DNA of 64,000 nt from Bacteroides acidifaciens (GCF_024623065.1 NZ_JANJZR010000021.1:1-64000); one strand, 5' to 3'. Positions 1-8,786 are shown, numbered from the stretch's first letter. Made by a program: numbers and translations. Notes: generated by a model not told the origin, from the sequence alone.

Positions 1-153
1 TTATACTTAATGGGCGGGAAGTTTTCTATTAATAGCCAAGAGCGCAACTGTTAACACCCCTTCCGCCAACTACAGACAGACGCGACAAGAAGAGCCGGGT
101 TAAGTTGAAATATCAGCTATAAGATTATGACTGAAGAGAATTTAAACAGGCTC
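1..153 (+). repeat. 153-bp dispersed repeat, copy 1
   Basis: This block recurs in inverted orientation at 22210-22362 with only about five mismatches by eye. Its inner end (around 136-153) carries TTTAAACAGGCTC, the same sequence that closes the element ending at 22747, so this end looks like an insertion-element terminus. No open reading frame of note lies in it. It sits next to a broken phage-type gene. I cannot name the family. Confidence 0.8.
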
Positions 154-161
154 ATAATGCT

Positions 162-297
162 ATGACTGAAAGAGATGCTATAAAAGTATTTGAAGCTAAA
201 AAGATTCGTGCTGTTTGGGATGAGCAAAAAGAGAATGGTATTGCAAGTTGGCGATGGACGGAAAAAAATGAAAGTTTGGGAGAGGATGTGGAATAAT
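162..297 (+). pseudogene. Remnant of a BRO-N/DinD-like (phage antirepressor) gene
   Basis: An ATG at 162 opens a 44-codon frame starting MTERDAIKVFEAKKIRAVWD. This resembles the start of the Bacteroides BRO-N/DinD-like proteins, which continue with a WYFSVVDVV-type segment. Here the frame changes after the WDEQKE stretch. In the neighbouring frame one reads EWYCKLAMDGKK then stop, which looks like a fusion of the EWY start to a later LKMxAADGK-type segment. I infer a frameshift plus an internal deletion. The assignment is from memory of the family and is moderate at best. Confidence 0.4.
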
Positions 298-426
298 CAA
301 CTATGATAGATACCCCATTTTGATGGTCTAAGTATGATAGATACCAGAAATAAATGTTATCTATCATATTTATTGCTCTAGTAATAAGTGATTTATGAAA
401 ATAAATGAGAGCATGATAGTTGTTTT
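298..426. other. Intergenic hairpin region
   Basis: The motif TATGATAGATACC occurs at 302 and 333, and its inverse TTATCTATCATA at 357-368. The pair 333-343/357-368 makes a stem of about 11 bp followed on the + strand by TTTATTG, so a weak terminator for rightward transcripts is possible. Nothing else is seen. Confidence 0.35.
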
Positions 427-1593
427 TTACTCATAGAGAAGATATTTTGTTCTCATCTCTTTGTAATCCTGTAATTCCTTTTGCCAGCTATTTCTTATTT
501 TTTCTTCCGAATCCCCTCTAAGGATAGCTTTGCGTACACTATCTGTACCTAAAAGCAAATCAAACCATCGGGCGCGGGAGAAGAAAGCTGTGCCTTCACC
601 GGACAAACGGTAGAAATGCAGGAAGTAGCGGAGCGTAAATCCGTTCATGTCGTCCTCGTTCCTAAGGTCTTCTCCATAGCAAGCAACATTCTTGTGCATC
701 GGATTTTTGTCAAAGCCGGGGAGAGAGTGGGGAGTAAAAGTAAAATCTCCATATTTCTTGTTGGGTGCCCCCAGTACTTGAAAAGGAAATGTAGTTCCCC
801 GGCCTACGCTGACACGGGTTGCTTCGAAAGGGCAAAGCGAGGCGTACAGGCGGATGGACTGGTCATTCGGTAGATTAGGAGAGGGTTTTATGGGAAGTGA
901 ATAAGGTTCTCCGTGTTTCCATCCGGTCATTGGGATTATCCTTAATGGGCAAGGATTTTTCTTGTTGGCAATCCATCCTTCCCCGTTTATCATTTGTGCC
1001 AGTTCGCCGATGGTGCATCCGTGAAGCACGGGGATAGGTAGCATGCCGACAAAACTTCGGTAAGCCGGTTTCAGTATTGGCCCTTCTACGTAATCACATG
1101 GATTGGGACGGTCCAGTACAATCATCTCCTTGTTATTTTCTGCGCAGGCTTCCATTACATAATACATCGTACTGATATAAGTATAGAAGCGTGCTCCCAC
1201 ATCCTGAATATCAAATAAGATAATGTCGATGTCTTTTAGTTGGGCGGCAGTCGGCTTTTTGTTGTTGCCGTAAAGGGAAACGATGGGAACTCCGGTGTGC
1301 GAATCTTTTCCGTCTTTCACAGTCTCCCCCGCATCTGCATTTCCCCGGAATCCATGTTCGGGGGCAAATACTTTGATTACATTGATGTTTTGCTTCAGTA
1401 GGGTATCGAGCAAGTGAGTCTGCTTCGTCCCGACAACAGAAGTGTGGTTTACAACCATTCCGACACGTTTCCCCCGGATAAACGGCAGGTATTGTTCGAA
1501 GCGTTCGGCACCTGTAGCAACTTTGCCGCTGACACACTCGGGAAAGAGCGCGATAAATAGAAAATAAAGAATAAGGGAAAGTCTATTTCTCAT
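427..1593 (-). CDS. namZ: DUF1343 / NamZ-family exo-beta-N-acetylmuramidase, secreted
   Basis: 388 residues with an N-terminal signal peptide (about residues 1-23, ending before KVATGAERF). The body carries hallmarks of the DUF1343 (YbbC) family: GMVVNHTSVV, FAPEHGFRG, GVPIVSLYG, DIQDVGARFYTY, VLDRPNPC and an EATRVSVGRGTTFPFQVLGAP stretch. Members of this family (NamZ, Bacillus YbbC) remove terminal MurNAc from peptidoglycan fragments, so a role in periplasmic cell-wall salvage is inferred. Length is normal for the family. It is transcribed leftward, divergent from the HD-domain gene, with a -7 element at 1619-1626. The gene symbol is by family similarity only. Confidence 0.85.
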   Translation of the reverse strand: MRNRLSLILYFLFIALFPECVSGKVATGAERFEQYLPFIRGKRVGMVVNHTSVVGTKQTHLLDTLLKQNINVIKVFAPEHGFRGNADAGETVKDGKDSHTGVPIVSLYGNNKKPTAAQLKDIDIILFDIQDVGARFYTYISTMYYVMEACAENNKEMIVLDRPNPCDYVEGPILKPAYRSFVGMLPIPVLHGCTIGELAQMINGEGWIANKKNPCPLRIIPMTGWKHGEPYSLPIKPSPNLPNDQSIRLYASLCPFEATRVSVGRGTTFPFQVLGAPNKKYGDFTFTPHSLPGFDKNPMHKNVACYGEDLRNEDDMNGFTLRYFLHFYRLSGEGTAFFSRARWFDLLLGTDSVRKAILRGDSEEKIRNSWQKELQDYKEMRTKYLLYE

Positions 1594-1618
1594 GTCGGTG
1601 ATTTTTTGTAATATTGCA

Positions 1619-1626
1619 CAAAAATA
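1619..1626 (-). promoter_or_regulatory. -7 element (TATTTTTG) for the NamZ-like gene
   Basis: On the minus strand TATTTTTG fits the Bacteroidetes TAnnTTTG -7 consensus and lies about 26 bases before the start codon. A clear -33 TTTG was not identified. Confidence 0.5.
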
Positions 1627-1662
1627 TTAATTTCTCATCAAGAGAGCAAAAAAAACAAGCAC

Positions 1663-2199
1663 ATGAATCCATACGAAATCATTGATAAATATTATTCGGA
1701 GAATACGCAGCAGAGACAAATCTTAGTAATACATAGTCTGGCTGTGGCCGGAAAAGCAATGAAAATGCTGGATGCTCATCCCGAATTGCGTTTAAACCGG
1801 AGTTTTGTGAAAGAAGCCGCTCTGTTGCATGATATTGGTATTTTTCAGACGGACGCTCCAGCCATTCAGTGCTTTGGCACTCATCCTTATATCGCGCACG
1901 GATATTTGGGAGCCGAAATCTTGCGGGCGGAAGGTTTCCCTCAACACGCATTGGTGTGCGAACGTCATACGGGAGCCGGACTTTCGTTGGAGGATATCAT
2001 TGCCCAGCAACTTCCCGTTCCTCATCGCGAGATGCTGCCCATTACTTTAGAGGAGCAATTGATTTGCTTTGCGGATAAGTTCTTTTCTAAAACCCATCTG
2101 GATGAAGAGAAAACAGTGGAGAAAGCGCGGCGAAGTATTGCAAAATATGGTGAGGAAGGTCTGAGTCGCTTTGATAGATGGTGTTCTCTCTTTTTATAG
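1663..2199 (+). CDS. HD-domain phosphohydrolase
   Basis: 178 residues. An HD motif is visible as AALLHDIG near residues 52-59, with a first metal-ligand candidate in VIHSLAVAGKA (around residue 24), further His residues in GTHPYIAHGYLGAEIL and CERHTGAGLS, and a late Asp in CFADKF. This order H...HD...H...H...D matches small HD hydrolases that act on nucleotides or phosphoesters. The substrate cannot be told from sequence. It stands alone, between divergent namZ-like and convergent-free lptD, starting with ATG after an A-rich leader. No signal peptide, so cytoplasmic. Confidence 0.8.
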   Translation: MNPYEIIDKYYSENTQQRQILVIHSLAVAGKAMKMLDAHPELRLNRSFVKEAALLHDIGIFQTDAPAIQCFGTHPYIAHGYLGAEILRAEGFPQHALVCERHTGAGLSLEDIIAQQLPVPHREMLPITLEEQLICFADKFFSKTHLDEEKTVEKARRSIAKYGEEGLSRFDRWCSLFL

Positions 2200-2254
2200 C
2201 ACTAAAAAATAATTAAATAACGAAGTTTCTGGCTCATAATTGGTGAAGTTTGTG

Positions 2255-2262
2255 TACTTTTG
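2255..2262 (+). promoter_or_regulatory. -7 element (TACTTTTG) for lptD
   Basis: TACTTTTG fits the TAnnTTTG consensus, about 27 bases before the lptD start at 2289. An upstream TTGG near 2240 may serve as the -33 element. Confidence 0.5.
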
Positions 2263-2288
2263 CCACTTCAAGCGTAAACTATTAGTTA

Positions 2289-5000
2289 ATGGCGCCATTG
2301 AAAGCAAAAATACTTATATCATTCATACTGCTGATTGTCTTACTGATGCTTCCCGATGAGGCTACGTCTCAGCGTCGAAGAAGAGGAATGATTGCCTCCA
2401 ATACTGCACAGAAGGACTCCCTGCAAGGGAAAGATTCTTTGAAGGCGGATACGGTTACGGTACGCATTGATTCCGTCGCACCCGTTCAGAAGAAGCAACC
2501 GCTTGATGCACCGGTTGTATATGAATCTAACGACTCCACCGTATTTACTTTGGGCGGGTCTGCTACGCTTTACGGTAGCGGAAAGGTCAATTATCAGAAT
2601 ATCGAACTGGCTGCCGAAGTCATTTCGATGAACCTGGACAGCAGTACTGTTCATGCCTATGGCATCAAAGACTCCACCGGAGTGGAAAAAGGCAAACCTG
2701 TATTCAAAGAGGGGGATACTTCTTATGATACGGAAACTATCCGTTATAACTTCAAGACCAAGAAAGCAGGAATCACGGACATCGTTACCCAGCAGGGAGA
2801 AGGATACGTGACCGGTAGTAAGGCAAAGAAAGGGGCGAATGATGAAATCTTTATGGAGCATGGACGTTATACGACTTGCGACCACCACGATCATCCTCAC
2901 TTTTATATGCAATTGACGCGTGCGAAAGTACGTCCTAAAAAGAATGTGGTAACAGGGCCCGCCTATCTGGTAGTGGAAGACGTCCCCTTGCCATTGGCTG
3001 TTCCGTTCTTTTTCTTCCCGTTCTCCAGCAGTTATTCTTCCGGTTTCATTATGCCGACTTATATGGACGACTCCAGCCGTGGTTTCGGTCTGGCCGAAGG
3101 GGGATATTATTTTGCCATCAGTGATATAATGGACTTGAAGATGACGGGGGATATTTTCACGAAAGGTTCATGGAGACTGTCCGGATTAACAAATTATAAT
3201 AAGCGCTATAAATACTCCGGTACACTGCAAGCGGACTATCAGGTCACCAAGACGGGAGATAAAGGGATGCCGGACTATGCAGTTGCCAAGGATTTTAAGG
3301 TAGTATGGAATCATCGTCAGGATGCCAAGGCCAGCCCGAACAGCACTTTCTCTGCCAGTGTGAACTTCTCAACCAGTAGTTACGAACGTTCCAATATCAA
3401 CAACCTCTATAACTCCCAGTTGTTGACTCAGAATACCAAAACATCAAGTATCAGTTACTCGCGAAGTTTCCCCGATATCGGTCTGACCTTATCCGGAACT
3501 ACTAATATCGCACAGACAATGAGTGACTCTTCTATTGCGGTCACTTTGCCTGACTTGAATATTACATTAAGCCGTCTGTTCCCGTTCAAACGTAAGAAAG
3601 CGGCAGGTGCCGAACGTTGGTATGAGAAGATTTCTCTTAGCTATACCGGACGTCTGACAAACAGTATCCGTACGAAGGATGACCGTTTATTCAAAGCCGG
3701 ACTGAGCGAATGGGAAAATGCAATGAATCATAATATTCCTATCAGCGCTACTTTTACGCTGTTCAAATATTTACAGGTTTCACCTTCGGTCAATTATACG
3801 GAACGCTGGTATACTCGTAAGATTAATCAGCAATACAATGAGGTAGAGCATAAATTGGAAGCATTGCCGGGTGATACGCTGAATGGCTTTTACCGGGTAT
3901 CCGATTATTCGGCAAGTTTGAGTTTGAGTACGAAACTATATGGTATGTACAAACCTCTTTTTGCTAAGAAGAAAGAAATACAGATTCGTCATGTATTCAC
4001 GCCGCAGGTAAGTCTTAGCGGTGCTCCGGGATTCAGCAAATACTGGGAAGAATATACAGATTATAATGGCAATACGCAATATTATTCCCCTTTCACGAGG
4101 CAACCTTATGGAGTGCCTTCGCGTGAAGGATCGGGAACAGTCACCTTCTCTATCTCAAATAATTTGGAGATGAAGTATTACGATGCCAAAAAAGATACGC
4201 TTAAAAAAGTCAGTCTGATTGATGAATTGGGAGCGAACATGTCCTATAATATGGCTGCCAAAGAGAGGCCATGGAGTGATTTAAGTATGAACATCCGTTT
4301 GAAACTGACGAAAAATTATACTTTCAACATGAATGCATCGTTTGCTACATATGCTTATACGTTCGATAAGAATGGTGATGTGGTGACCGGTAATCGTACG
4401 GAATGGTCGTATGGACGTTTCGGACGTTTCCAAGGATATGGCTCTTCTTTCAACTATACCTTTAATAATGACACCTGGAAGAAATGGTTCGGTCCGAAAG
4501 AGGATGAACAAGGCAAGGATAAGAAGTCGGAGGATGGAGAGGATGAAGATGCTGACGGAACGGAAGGAGATGGCACTACGCCTAAGAAGGTAGAGAAAGC
4601 ACAAGCTGACCCGGATGGCTATCAGGTGTTTAAGATGCCTTGGTCGTTGAGTCTTAGTTATTCGTTCAATATTCGCGAGGATAGGACGAAACCTATCAAC
4701 CGTCATTCTATGAGATACCCTTATACGTATACGCATAACATTAATGCAAACGGAAATATAAAGATTTCTAACAACTGGTCGCTCTCGTTCAACTCCGGTT
4801 ATGATTTTCAGGCAAAAGAGATTACGCAGACTTCTTGTACAATCTCCCGTGATTTGCACTGTTTCAACCTGTCCGCCAGCCTTTCTCCTTTCGGACGCTG
4901 GAAATACTACAATGTTACGATTCGTGCGAATGCAAGCATCTTGCAAGACTTGAAGTATGAGCAGAGAAGCCAGACGCAAAGTAACATTCAGTGGTACTAG
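2289..5000 (+). CDS. lptD: LptD-type LPS assembly outer-membrane protein
   Basis: 903 residues with a hydrophobic signal segment (about 8-27). Residues about 75-200 form an OstA/LptA-like domain (TLYGSGKVNYQNIELAAEV). The rest is a long alternation of amphipathic beta strands ending in an aromatic residue pair (WY), typical of a beta-barrel. Members insert lipopolysaccharide into the outer leaflet. An acidic, lysine-rich low-complexity stretch at about 737-770 (4500-4590) probably forms a loop. The gene is single and ends at the shared terminator 5078-5124. The LptD assignment rests on the domain order known for Bacteroidetes proteins annotated as putative LPS assembly protein. Confidence 0.8.
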   Translation: MAPLKAKILISFILLIVLLMLPDEATSQRRRRGMIASNTAQKDSLQGKDSLKADTVTVRIDSVAPVQKKQPLDAPVVYESNDSTVFTLGGSATLYGSGKVNYQNIELAAEVISMNLDSSTVHAYGIKDSTGVEKGKPVFKEGDTSYDTETIRYNFKTKKAGITDIVTQQGEGYVTGSKAKKGANDEIFMEHGRYTTCDHHDHPHFYMQLTRAKVRPKKNVVTGPAYLVVEDVPLPLAVPFFFFPFSSSYSSGFIMPTYMDDSSRGFGLAEGGYYFAISDIMDLKMTGDIFTKGSWRLSGLTNYNKRYKYSGTLQADYQVTKTGDKGMPDYAVAKDFKVVWNHRQDAKASPNSTFSASVNFSTSSYERSNINNLYNSQLLTQNTKTSSISYSRSFPDIGLTLSGTTNIAQTMSDSSIAVTLPDLNITLSRLFPFKRKKAAGAERWYEKISLSYTGRLTNSIRTKDDRLFKAGLSEWENAMNHNIPISATFTLFKYLQVSPSVNYTERWYTRKINQQYNEVEHKLEALPGDTLNGFYRVSDYSASLSLSTKLYGMYKPLFAKKKEIQIRHVFTPQVSLSGAPGFSKYWEEYTDYNGNTQYYSPFTRQPYGVPSREGSGTVTFSISNNLEMKYYDAKKDTLKKVSLIDELGANMSYNMAAKERPWSDLSMNIRLKLTKNYTFNMNASFATYAYTFDKNGDVVTGNRTEWSYGRFGRFQGYGSSFNYTFNNDTWKKWFGPKEDEQGKDKKSEDGEDEDADGTEGDGTTPKKVEKAQADPDGYQVFKMPWSLSLSYSFNIREDRTKPINRHSMRYPYTYTHNINANGNIKISNNWSLSFNSGYDFQAKEITQTSCTISRDLHCFNLSASLSPFGRWKYYNVTIRANASILQDLKYEQRSQTQSNIQWY

Positions 5001-5077
5001 GATAAGTGGAGAATTAATAATTGAGAGTTGAGAGTAGAAATTCGGGCGTGTAATTGTTTTGCTACAATATAGAAAAA

Positions 5078-5124
5078 GAAAAATGGCTGCGCTATCATTC
5101 GACGAATAGTGCAGCCATTTTTTT
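5078..5124. terminator. Bidirectional intrinsic terminator between lptD and ung
   Basis: AAAAATGGCTGC pairs with GCAGCCATTTTT around a short loop and is flanked by A and T runs on both sides, so it can serve both converging genes. Confidence 0.85.
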
Positions 5125-5192
5125 GCTTTTTGCTCTTTTTTACTCTTTGCTTTTTCTCTTTATTCTTAACTCTCCATTCTCGACTTCTCCAA

Positions 5193-5855
5193 CTACCATG
5201 CGATTTCAGTTTTTCCATGTGCTTTCAGGTAATCGTTTGTACGGCTGAAATGTTTGTTTCCAAAGAAGCCGTTGTAAGCTGAAAGAGGAGAGGGGTGGGC
5301 AGAGGTGAGCACCAGATGTTTGTTGCGGTCGATAAACGCTCCTTTCTTTTGAGCATATGAGCCCCACAGGATAAATACCAGATTTTCTTTTTCTTCTGCC
5401 AGGGCACGGATGGCAGCATCGGTAAATGTTTCCCAGCCCTTATTCTGATGTGAACCTGCCTGGCGGGCACGTACGGTCAGGGTTGCGTTGAGTAATAGAA
5501 CTCCTTGTTCTGCCCAGCGAGTCAGGTTTCCCGTGGTCGGGGCGTCTGAACCAATATCTGCTTTTATTTCTTTGAAGATGTTTACCAATGAAGGGGGGAA
5601 GGGGACTCCGTCATTCACAGAGAAACAGAGACCATGTGCTTGTCCCGGTCCATGGTAAGGATCTTGTCCTATAATTACAACTTTCACTTTGTCAAAGGGG
5701 CAAAGATTGAAAGCATTGAATATCAGTTTTCCCGGTGGAAATATCTGATACTGGCTATATTCGCTTTTGACGAAATCGGTCAGTGTGCGAAAGTAGTCTT
5801 TGTCGAATTCAGGTGCCAGATGTGTCTTCCAGCTTTCTTCAATCTGTACGTTCAT
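5193..5855 (-). CDS. ung: Uracil-DNA glycosylase, family 1
   Basis: 220 residues, the usual family length. The catalytic water-activating loop [18 protein letters not shown] is present at about residues 62-79, the uracil-binding region with LLNATLTVR follows, and the DNA-intercalation loop [13 protein letters not shown] near the C terminus carries the catalytic His. It removes uracil from DNA to start base-excision repair. The start lies 5 bases downstream of the asnA stop, so the two are almost certainly one transcript. Confidence 0.97.
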   Translation of the reverse strand: MNVQIEESWKTHLAPEFDKDYFRTLTDFVKSEYSQYQIFPPGKLIFNAFNLCPFDKVKVVIIGQDPYHGPGQAHGLCFSVNDGVPFPPSLVNIFKEIKADIGSDAPTTGNLTRWAEQGVLLLNATLTVRARQAGSHQNKGWETFTDAAIRALAEEKENLVFILWGSYAQKKGAFIDRNKHLVLTSAHPSPLSAYNGFFGNKHFSRTNDYLKAHGKTEIAW

Positions 5856-5860
5856 AGTAA

Positions 5861-6898
5861 TTATATAAGATGTATTTCAAGTTCCTCACATTCCTTGCGC
5901 ATATCTTCGGGCCAGATACTGGCTTGTATTTCTCCAATATGGGCTTTGCGCAGGTAGAACATACACAAGCGGGATTGTCCGATACCACCACCGATAGATA
6001 ATGGAAGGGTGTCGTTCATCAGTCGCTTGTGGAAATAAAGTTCCAGTCGTTTCTCTTCTTTCTCTTCTTTCAACTGACGTTGAAGGGCTTCTTTGTCTAC
6101 ACGGATACCCATGGATGACAGTTCAATGGAACGTTGCAGTACATCGTCCCACAGAAGGAGGTCGCCGTTCAGTCCGGGGAGGTCGTTGAGTCCTTTGGAT
6201 GTGTAGTCATCGTAGTCCGGTGCACGTCCGTCATGCTTCTTACCGTCGCTTAGTTTGCAACCGATACCTATAATAAACACGGCTCCGTATTTTTTGCAGA
6301 TAGCATGTTCGCGGCATTTAGGCTCCAGATCTGGATAAAGTTGGCGTAATTCTTCTGAATGGATGAAATGTAGCTTTTGTGGCAGGCACGGCTTGATTTG
6401 CGGATACATTTCGTATACCATATATTCTGTACGGATCATAGCCGCATAAATACGGTTGACGATCTCTTTCAGGAAGTTTACGTTCCGGTCTTCATTGGTA
6501 ATGACACGCTCCCAGTCCCACTGGTCTACGTAGAGAGAATGTAGGTTGCCCAGTTCTTCATCGGAGCGGATGGCGTTCATATCTGTATAAATGCCATAAC
6601 CGGGTTCGATATGGTAATCGGCTAATGTCAGTCTTTTCCATTTAGCCAATGAATGAACTACTTCGGCTTGTGCATCGCCCAAGTCTTTGATAGGGAAAGA
6701 AACAGGGCGTTCTATTCCATTCAAGTCATCATTGATACCCATACCTTTCAACACAAACAGGGGGGCAGTCACACGTCGGAGACGCAATTCGGACGATAAG
6801 TTTAACTGGAAGAACTCTTTTATTTGTTTGATTCCCAACTCGGTCTGTTTGAGGTCGAGTAGTGGGTTATAGTTCTTAGGTTTTATCAAGTAACTCAT
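5861..6898 (-). CDS. asnA: Aspartate-ammonia ligase
   Basis: 345 residues, typical of AsnA. The enzyme makes asparagine from aspartate, ammonia and ATP and belongs to the class II tRNA-synthetase fold. Visible family segments are the N-terminal [17 protein letters not shown], the [12 protein letters not shown] region, and the C-terminal [17 protein letters not shown]-binding motif. A -7 element (TATCTTTG on the minus strand, 6924-6931) lies about 25 bases upstream of the start. ung follows in the same transcript. Confidence 0.97.
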   Translation of the reverse strand: MSYLIKPKNYNPLLDLKQTELGIKQIKEFFQLNLSSELRLRRVTAPLFVLKGMGINDDLNGIERPVSFPIKDLGDAQAEVVHSLAKWKRLTLADYHIEPGYGIYTDMNAIRSDEELGNLHSLYVDQWDWERVITNEDRNVNFLKEIVNRIYAAMIRTEYMVYEMYPQIKPCLPQKLHFIHSEELRQLYPDLEPKCREHAICKKYGAVFIIGIGCKLSDGKKHDGRAPDYDDYTSKGLNDLPGLNGDLLLWDDVLQRSIELSSMGIRVDKEALQRQLKEEKEEKRLELYFHKRLMNDTLPLSIGGGIGQSRLCMFYLRKAHIGEIQASIWPEDMRKECEELEIHLI

Positions 6899-6923
6899 AG
6901 GTTTATTGAATGTTGATTGTCGA

Positions 6924-6931
6924 CAAAGATA
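6924..6931 (-). promoter_or_regulatory. -7 element for asnA-ung
   Basis: Minus-strand TATCTTTG, matching TAnnTTTG, at a distance from asnA that gives a short leader. Confidence 0.55.
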
Positions 6932-7091
6932 GGAATAAAATTGATATATGTAATGGATATTCTCTAAAATATTGTCAAATTGATAAAGTAAATACTGTAA
7001 AGCGTTTCAAAATAACAGAACTTGGATAAGGGAAAGTTATATAAGAAGTATAAAAAAAGAAGAAACATTAGGAAAATGAGAAGTTTTTTTA

Positions 7092-7099
7092 TACTTTTG
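7092..7099 (+). promoter_or_regulatory. -7 element for tRNA-Arg
   Basis: TACTTTTG fits the TAnnTTTG consensus 20 bases before the mature tRNA 5' end. Confidence 0.55.
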
Positions 7100-7119
7100 T
7101 CCTCGCATTTGAAAAGAAT

Positions 7120-7192
7120 GGCTCCGTAGCTTAGTGAATAGAGCGTCAGATTCCGGTTCTGAAGGTCGTGCGTTTGAATCGCACCGGGGTCA
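7120..7192 (+). tRNA. tRNA-Arg (anticodon CCG)
   Basis: 73 nt folds as a full cloverleaf. The acceptor pairs GGCTCCG with CGGGGTC plus discriminator A. The D arm is GCTT/GAGC. The anticodon stem is TCAGA/TCTGA with loop TTCCGGT, giving anticodon CCG. The T arm is GTGCG/CGCAC with loop TTTGAAT. CCA is not encoded. A hairpin terminator follows at once. Confidence 0.95.
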
Positions 7193-7198
7193 CAGATG

Positions 7199-7241
7199 AA
7201 TCCCTTGATAGTCAGTAGATTATTGAGGGATTTCTTTTGTT
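7199..7241 (+). terminator. Intrinsic terminator after tRNA-Arg
   Basis: AATCCCT pairs with AGGGATT, the stem continuing inward with mismatches, and is followed by TTCTTTTGTTT. Confidence 0.65.
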
Positions 7242-7284
7242 TGCTGGTGTTGCTTAAGAGTGGATTCATGGCTCATTCTGAAAA

Positions 7285-8095
7285 TTGGGGGATTTGATTC
7301 AGGGCAATCACATTCTTAACAAAATAGATTCATTCCTGTGTGAAAGTGAGCTAAACTGTGCAGTTCTGACTCGTTCGATAGCGGAATACTGTGTAACTTA
7401 CCTCTTTCTTTATAACTAAAGTATCATCAATGCCACTATAAGATTATTGCCATTCATCGCTTTCACCTGATTCCTGAAATGCCGATGAATAAGGCTATAG
7501 CGGGTGAAAGCGGGGGGTGAAATCAGGTGAAACAGAACATTATCGGTTTCACCTTGTTTTTTCAAAATATCCTTTGAGCTAAAACCAATATCATTATAGC
7601 TAATCTGGATATCATTATAGCTAATGAAAATAGGCTTATAGCAAATCCATTGTCAGGTATTAACAGATGAACTGTTAGATGTTAATAGCCTAGTCGTCAG
7701 GTGTTAATACCTTGGTTCTCATCTGTTAATACTTAAATTGGTACATCTATAGATTCAACAGATTGCATCTATATACTCACCGTATTGCATCTATATATTC
7801 AGCACGGTGGCTATATATGTCCATCACGGTGGCTATATATGTCTAGCAATCGGTATAAATAAATTCAAAAGGTGAAAGCGATAATGGAAGACTTCACCTG
7901 TTTTTTTCCTACGCTTTCACCCGCTATCTCCTTATTCATCGATGTTTCAGTTATAAGGTGAAACGGGTGGAACTTATGAGTCAAAAGTTCATGTTATACT
8001 TATGCAAATCAGTAATTGAAAACAAAATCTCATTCATTACAGTATAGAATTGAATTAAATTTTAAGGATGTGATTGTCTTGAATCAAATCCCCAA
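7285..8095. mobile_element. Non-coding nested inverted-repeat element (MITE-like)
   Basis: The outer ends 7285-7319 and 8062-8095 are inverted repeats: GGGGATTTGATTC and CAATCACAT are shared, about 31 of 34 positions matching with one gap. A second pair of arms lies inside at about 7459-7556 and 7869-7964, around 95 bp each and clearly alignable in inverse orientation (ATGAATAAGG, ATAGCGGGTGAAAGCG, ATTATCG). The motif GGTGAAA or its complement occurs about nine times in these arms. No gene is seen. The centre holds the 22-bp ladder listed separately. I did not find a convincing target duplication. Family unknown to me. Confidence 0.7.
7588..7843. repeat. Ladder of 12 short units with a 21-22 bp period, four families
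   Basis: Units start at 7588, 7609, 7630 (ATATCATTATAGCTAAT, first two identical); 7653, 7675, 7697, 7719 (TCAGGTGTTAATA-like); 7744, 7766, 7788 (CATCTATATATTCA-like); 7803, 7825 (CACGGTGGCTATATATGTC, identical). Steps inside a block are 21, or exactly 22, bases. It lies in the centre of the nested inverted-repeat element. Confidence 0.85.
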
Positions 8096-8174
8096 GAATT
8101 ACAACTGAGCCGGATTCATAATGTAGAATAGTATATAATTGGCTTTCTTGTTTCCTAATTTGAAATAAACTAAT

Positions 8175-8354
8175 ATGCTGATTATTAGAGAAGAAATTAA
8201 GAAGGGTGAGATTTAGAGTGCCGGAGCTTACAACGTCAAGGTGAGATTTACACAGGTCAGAAAGGTTAAAAGACTATCGGGCAGTCTGTTTGTAAGCTCT
8301 AAGGATTTAACCCAGTCTTTCAATTTGTTGTACATGACAGGATTGATACAATAA
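8175..8354 (+). pseudogene. Relic of the N terminus of a site-specific integrase
   Basis: The frame from ATG 8175 reads MLIIREEIKKGEI, an in-frame TAG at 8214, then SAGAYNVKVRFTQVRKVKRL and SLFVSSKDLTQSF before a stop at 8352. The pattern 'YNVkiRfTqnRkvKRLsTsLfV..KDLT' is what I recall from the arm-binding N terminus of Bacteroides tyrosine integrases. The body of the gene is gone. It lies about 1 kb downstream of tRNA-Arg, a common integration site, so I read it as the scar of an integrated element. Confidence 0.45.
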
Positions 8355-8393
8355 CTATCGATTGTAATCCTAATATCCAAAATCTTTTACCCG

Positions 8394-8786
8394 TTAATTC
8401 CATATATTATATCGTTTTTGGATATAGTAACAACACCCACATATTAATACAGCAGATAGCAATGTATTAAAAATATTCATTGTTGTAAACATGAGCCATG
8501 TCATTGCATCCCCACAGTCATAGACTTCTATTTGCATTAACCATGTGAACAAAATATTTATGGAGAAAAATGTAAGTAAAGCCAATTTCCACCAAGAATT
8601 GCCTTTGTAAAATAACCATGCAATAATACTGCCAAGTAAGTATGAACATAGATAGGTTGGAATAACAGCACCCTCTATCAGCCAAGTAATTTCCATGAAT
8701 GAAAGAGGATGAAGTAACATCGTAATTATACACCAAAGTAATATTAGGCCCTCATACTTCCAGATGTTTTTATCAGTTAGTTTCAT
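8394..8786 (-). CDS. Small integral membrane protein, unknown function
   Basis: 130 residues with about four hydrophobic helices (near residues 12-32, 36-58, 65-85 and 96-121) and a short basic C terminus (KRYNIWN). Two Cys pairs occur, one in the loop VYDCGD and one as CGCCYY in the last helix. I do not recognise the family. It is leftward and monocistronic, with a TATATTTG -7 candidate on the minus strand at 8833-8840. The gene sits in the accessory strip between the integrase relic and the candidate ncRNA. Confidence 0.55.
   Translation of the reverse strand: MKLTDKNIWKYEGLILLWCIITMLLHPLSFMEITWLIEGAVIPTYLCSYLLGSIIAWLFYKGNSWWKLALLTFFSINILFTWLMQIEVYDCGDAMTWLMFTTMNIFNTLLSAVLICGCCYYIQKRYNIWN

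Noticed and set aside
6964..7269. 101-residue leftward frame over the tRNA
   Set aside because: It runs antisense through tRNA-Arg and its terminator; low-complexity translation.
7588..7843. CRISPR array
   Set aside because: Units change family every two to four copies, there are no spacers between constant repeats, and no cas genes are nearby.
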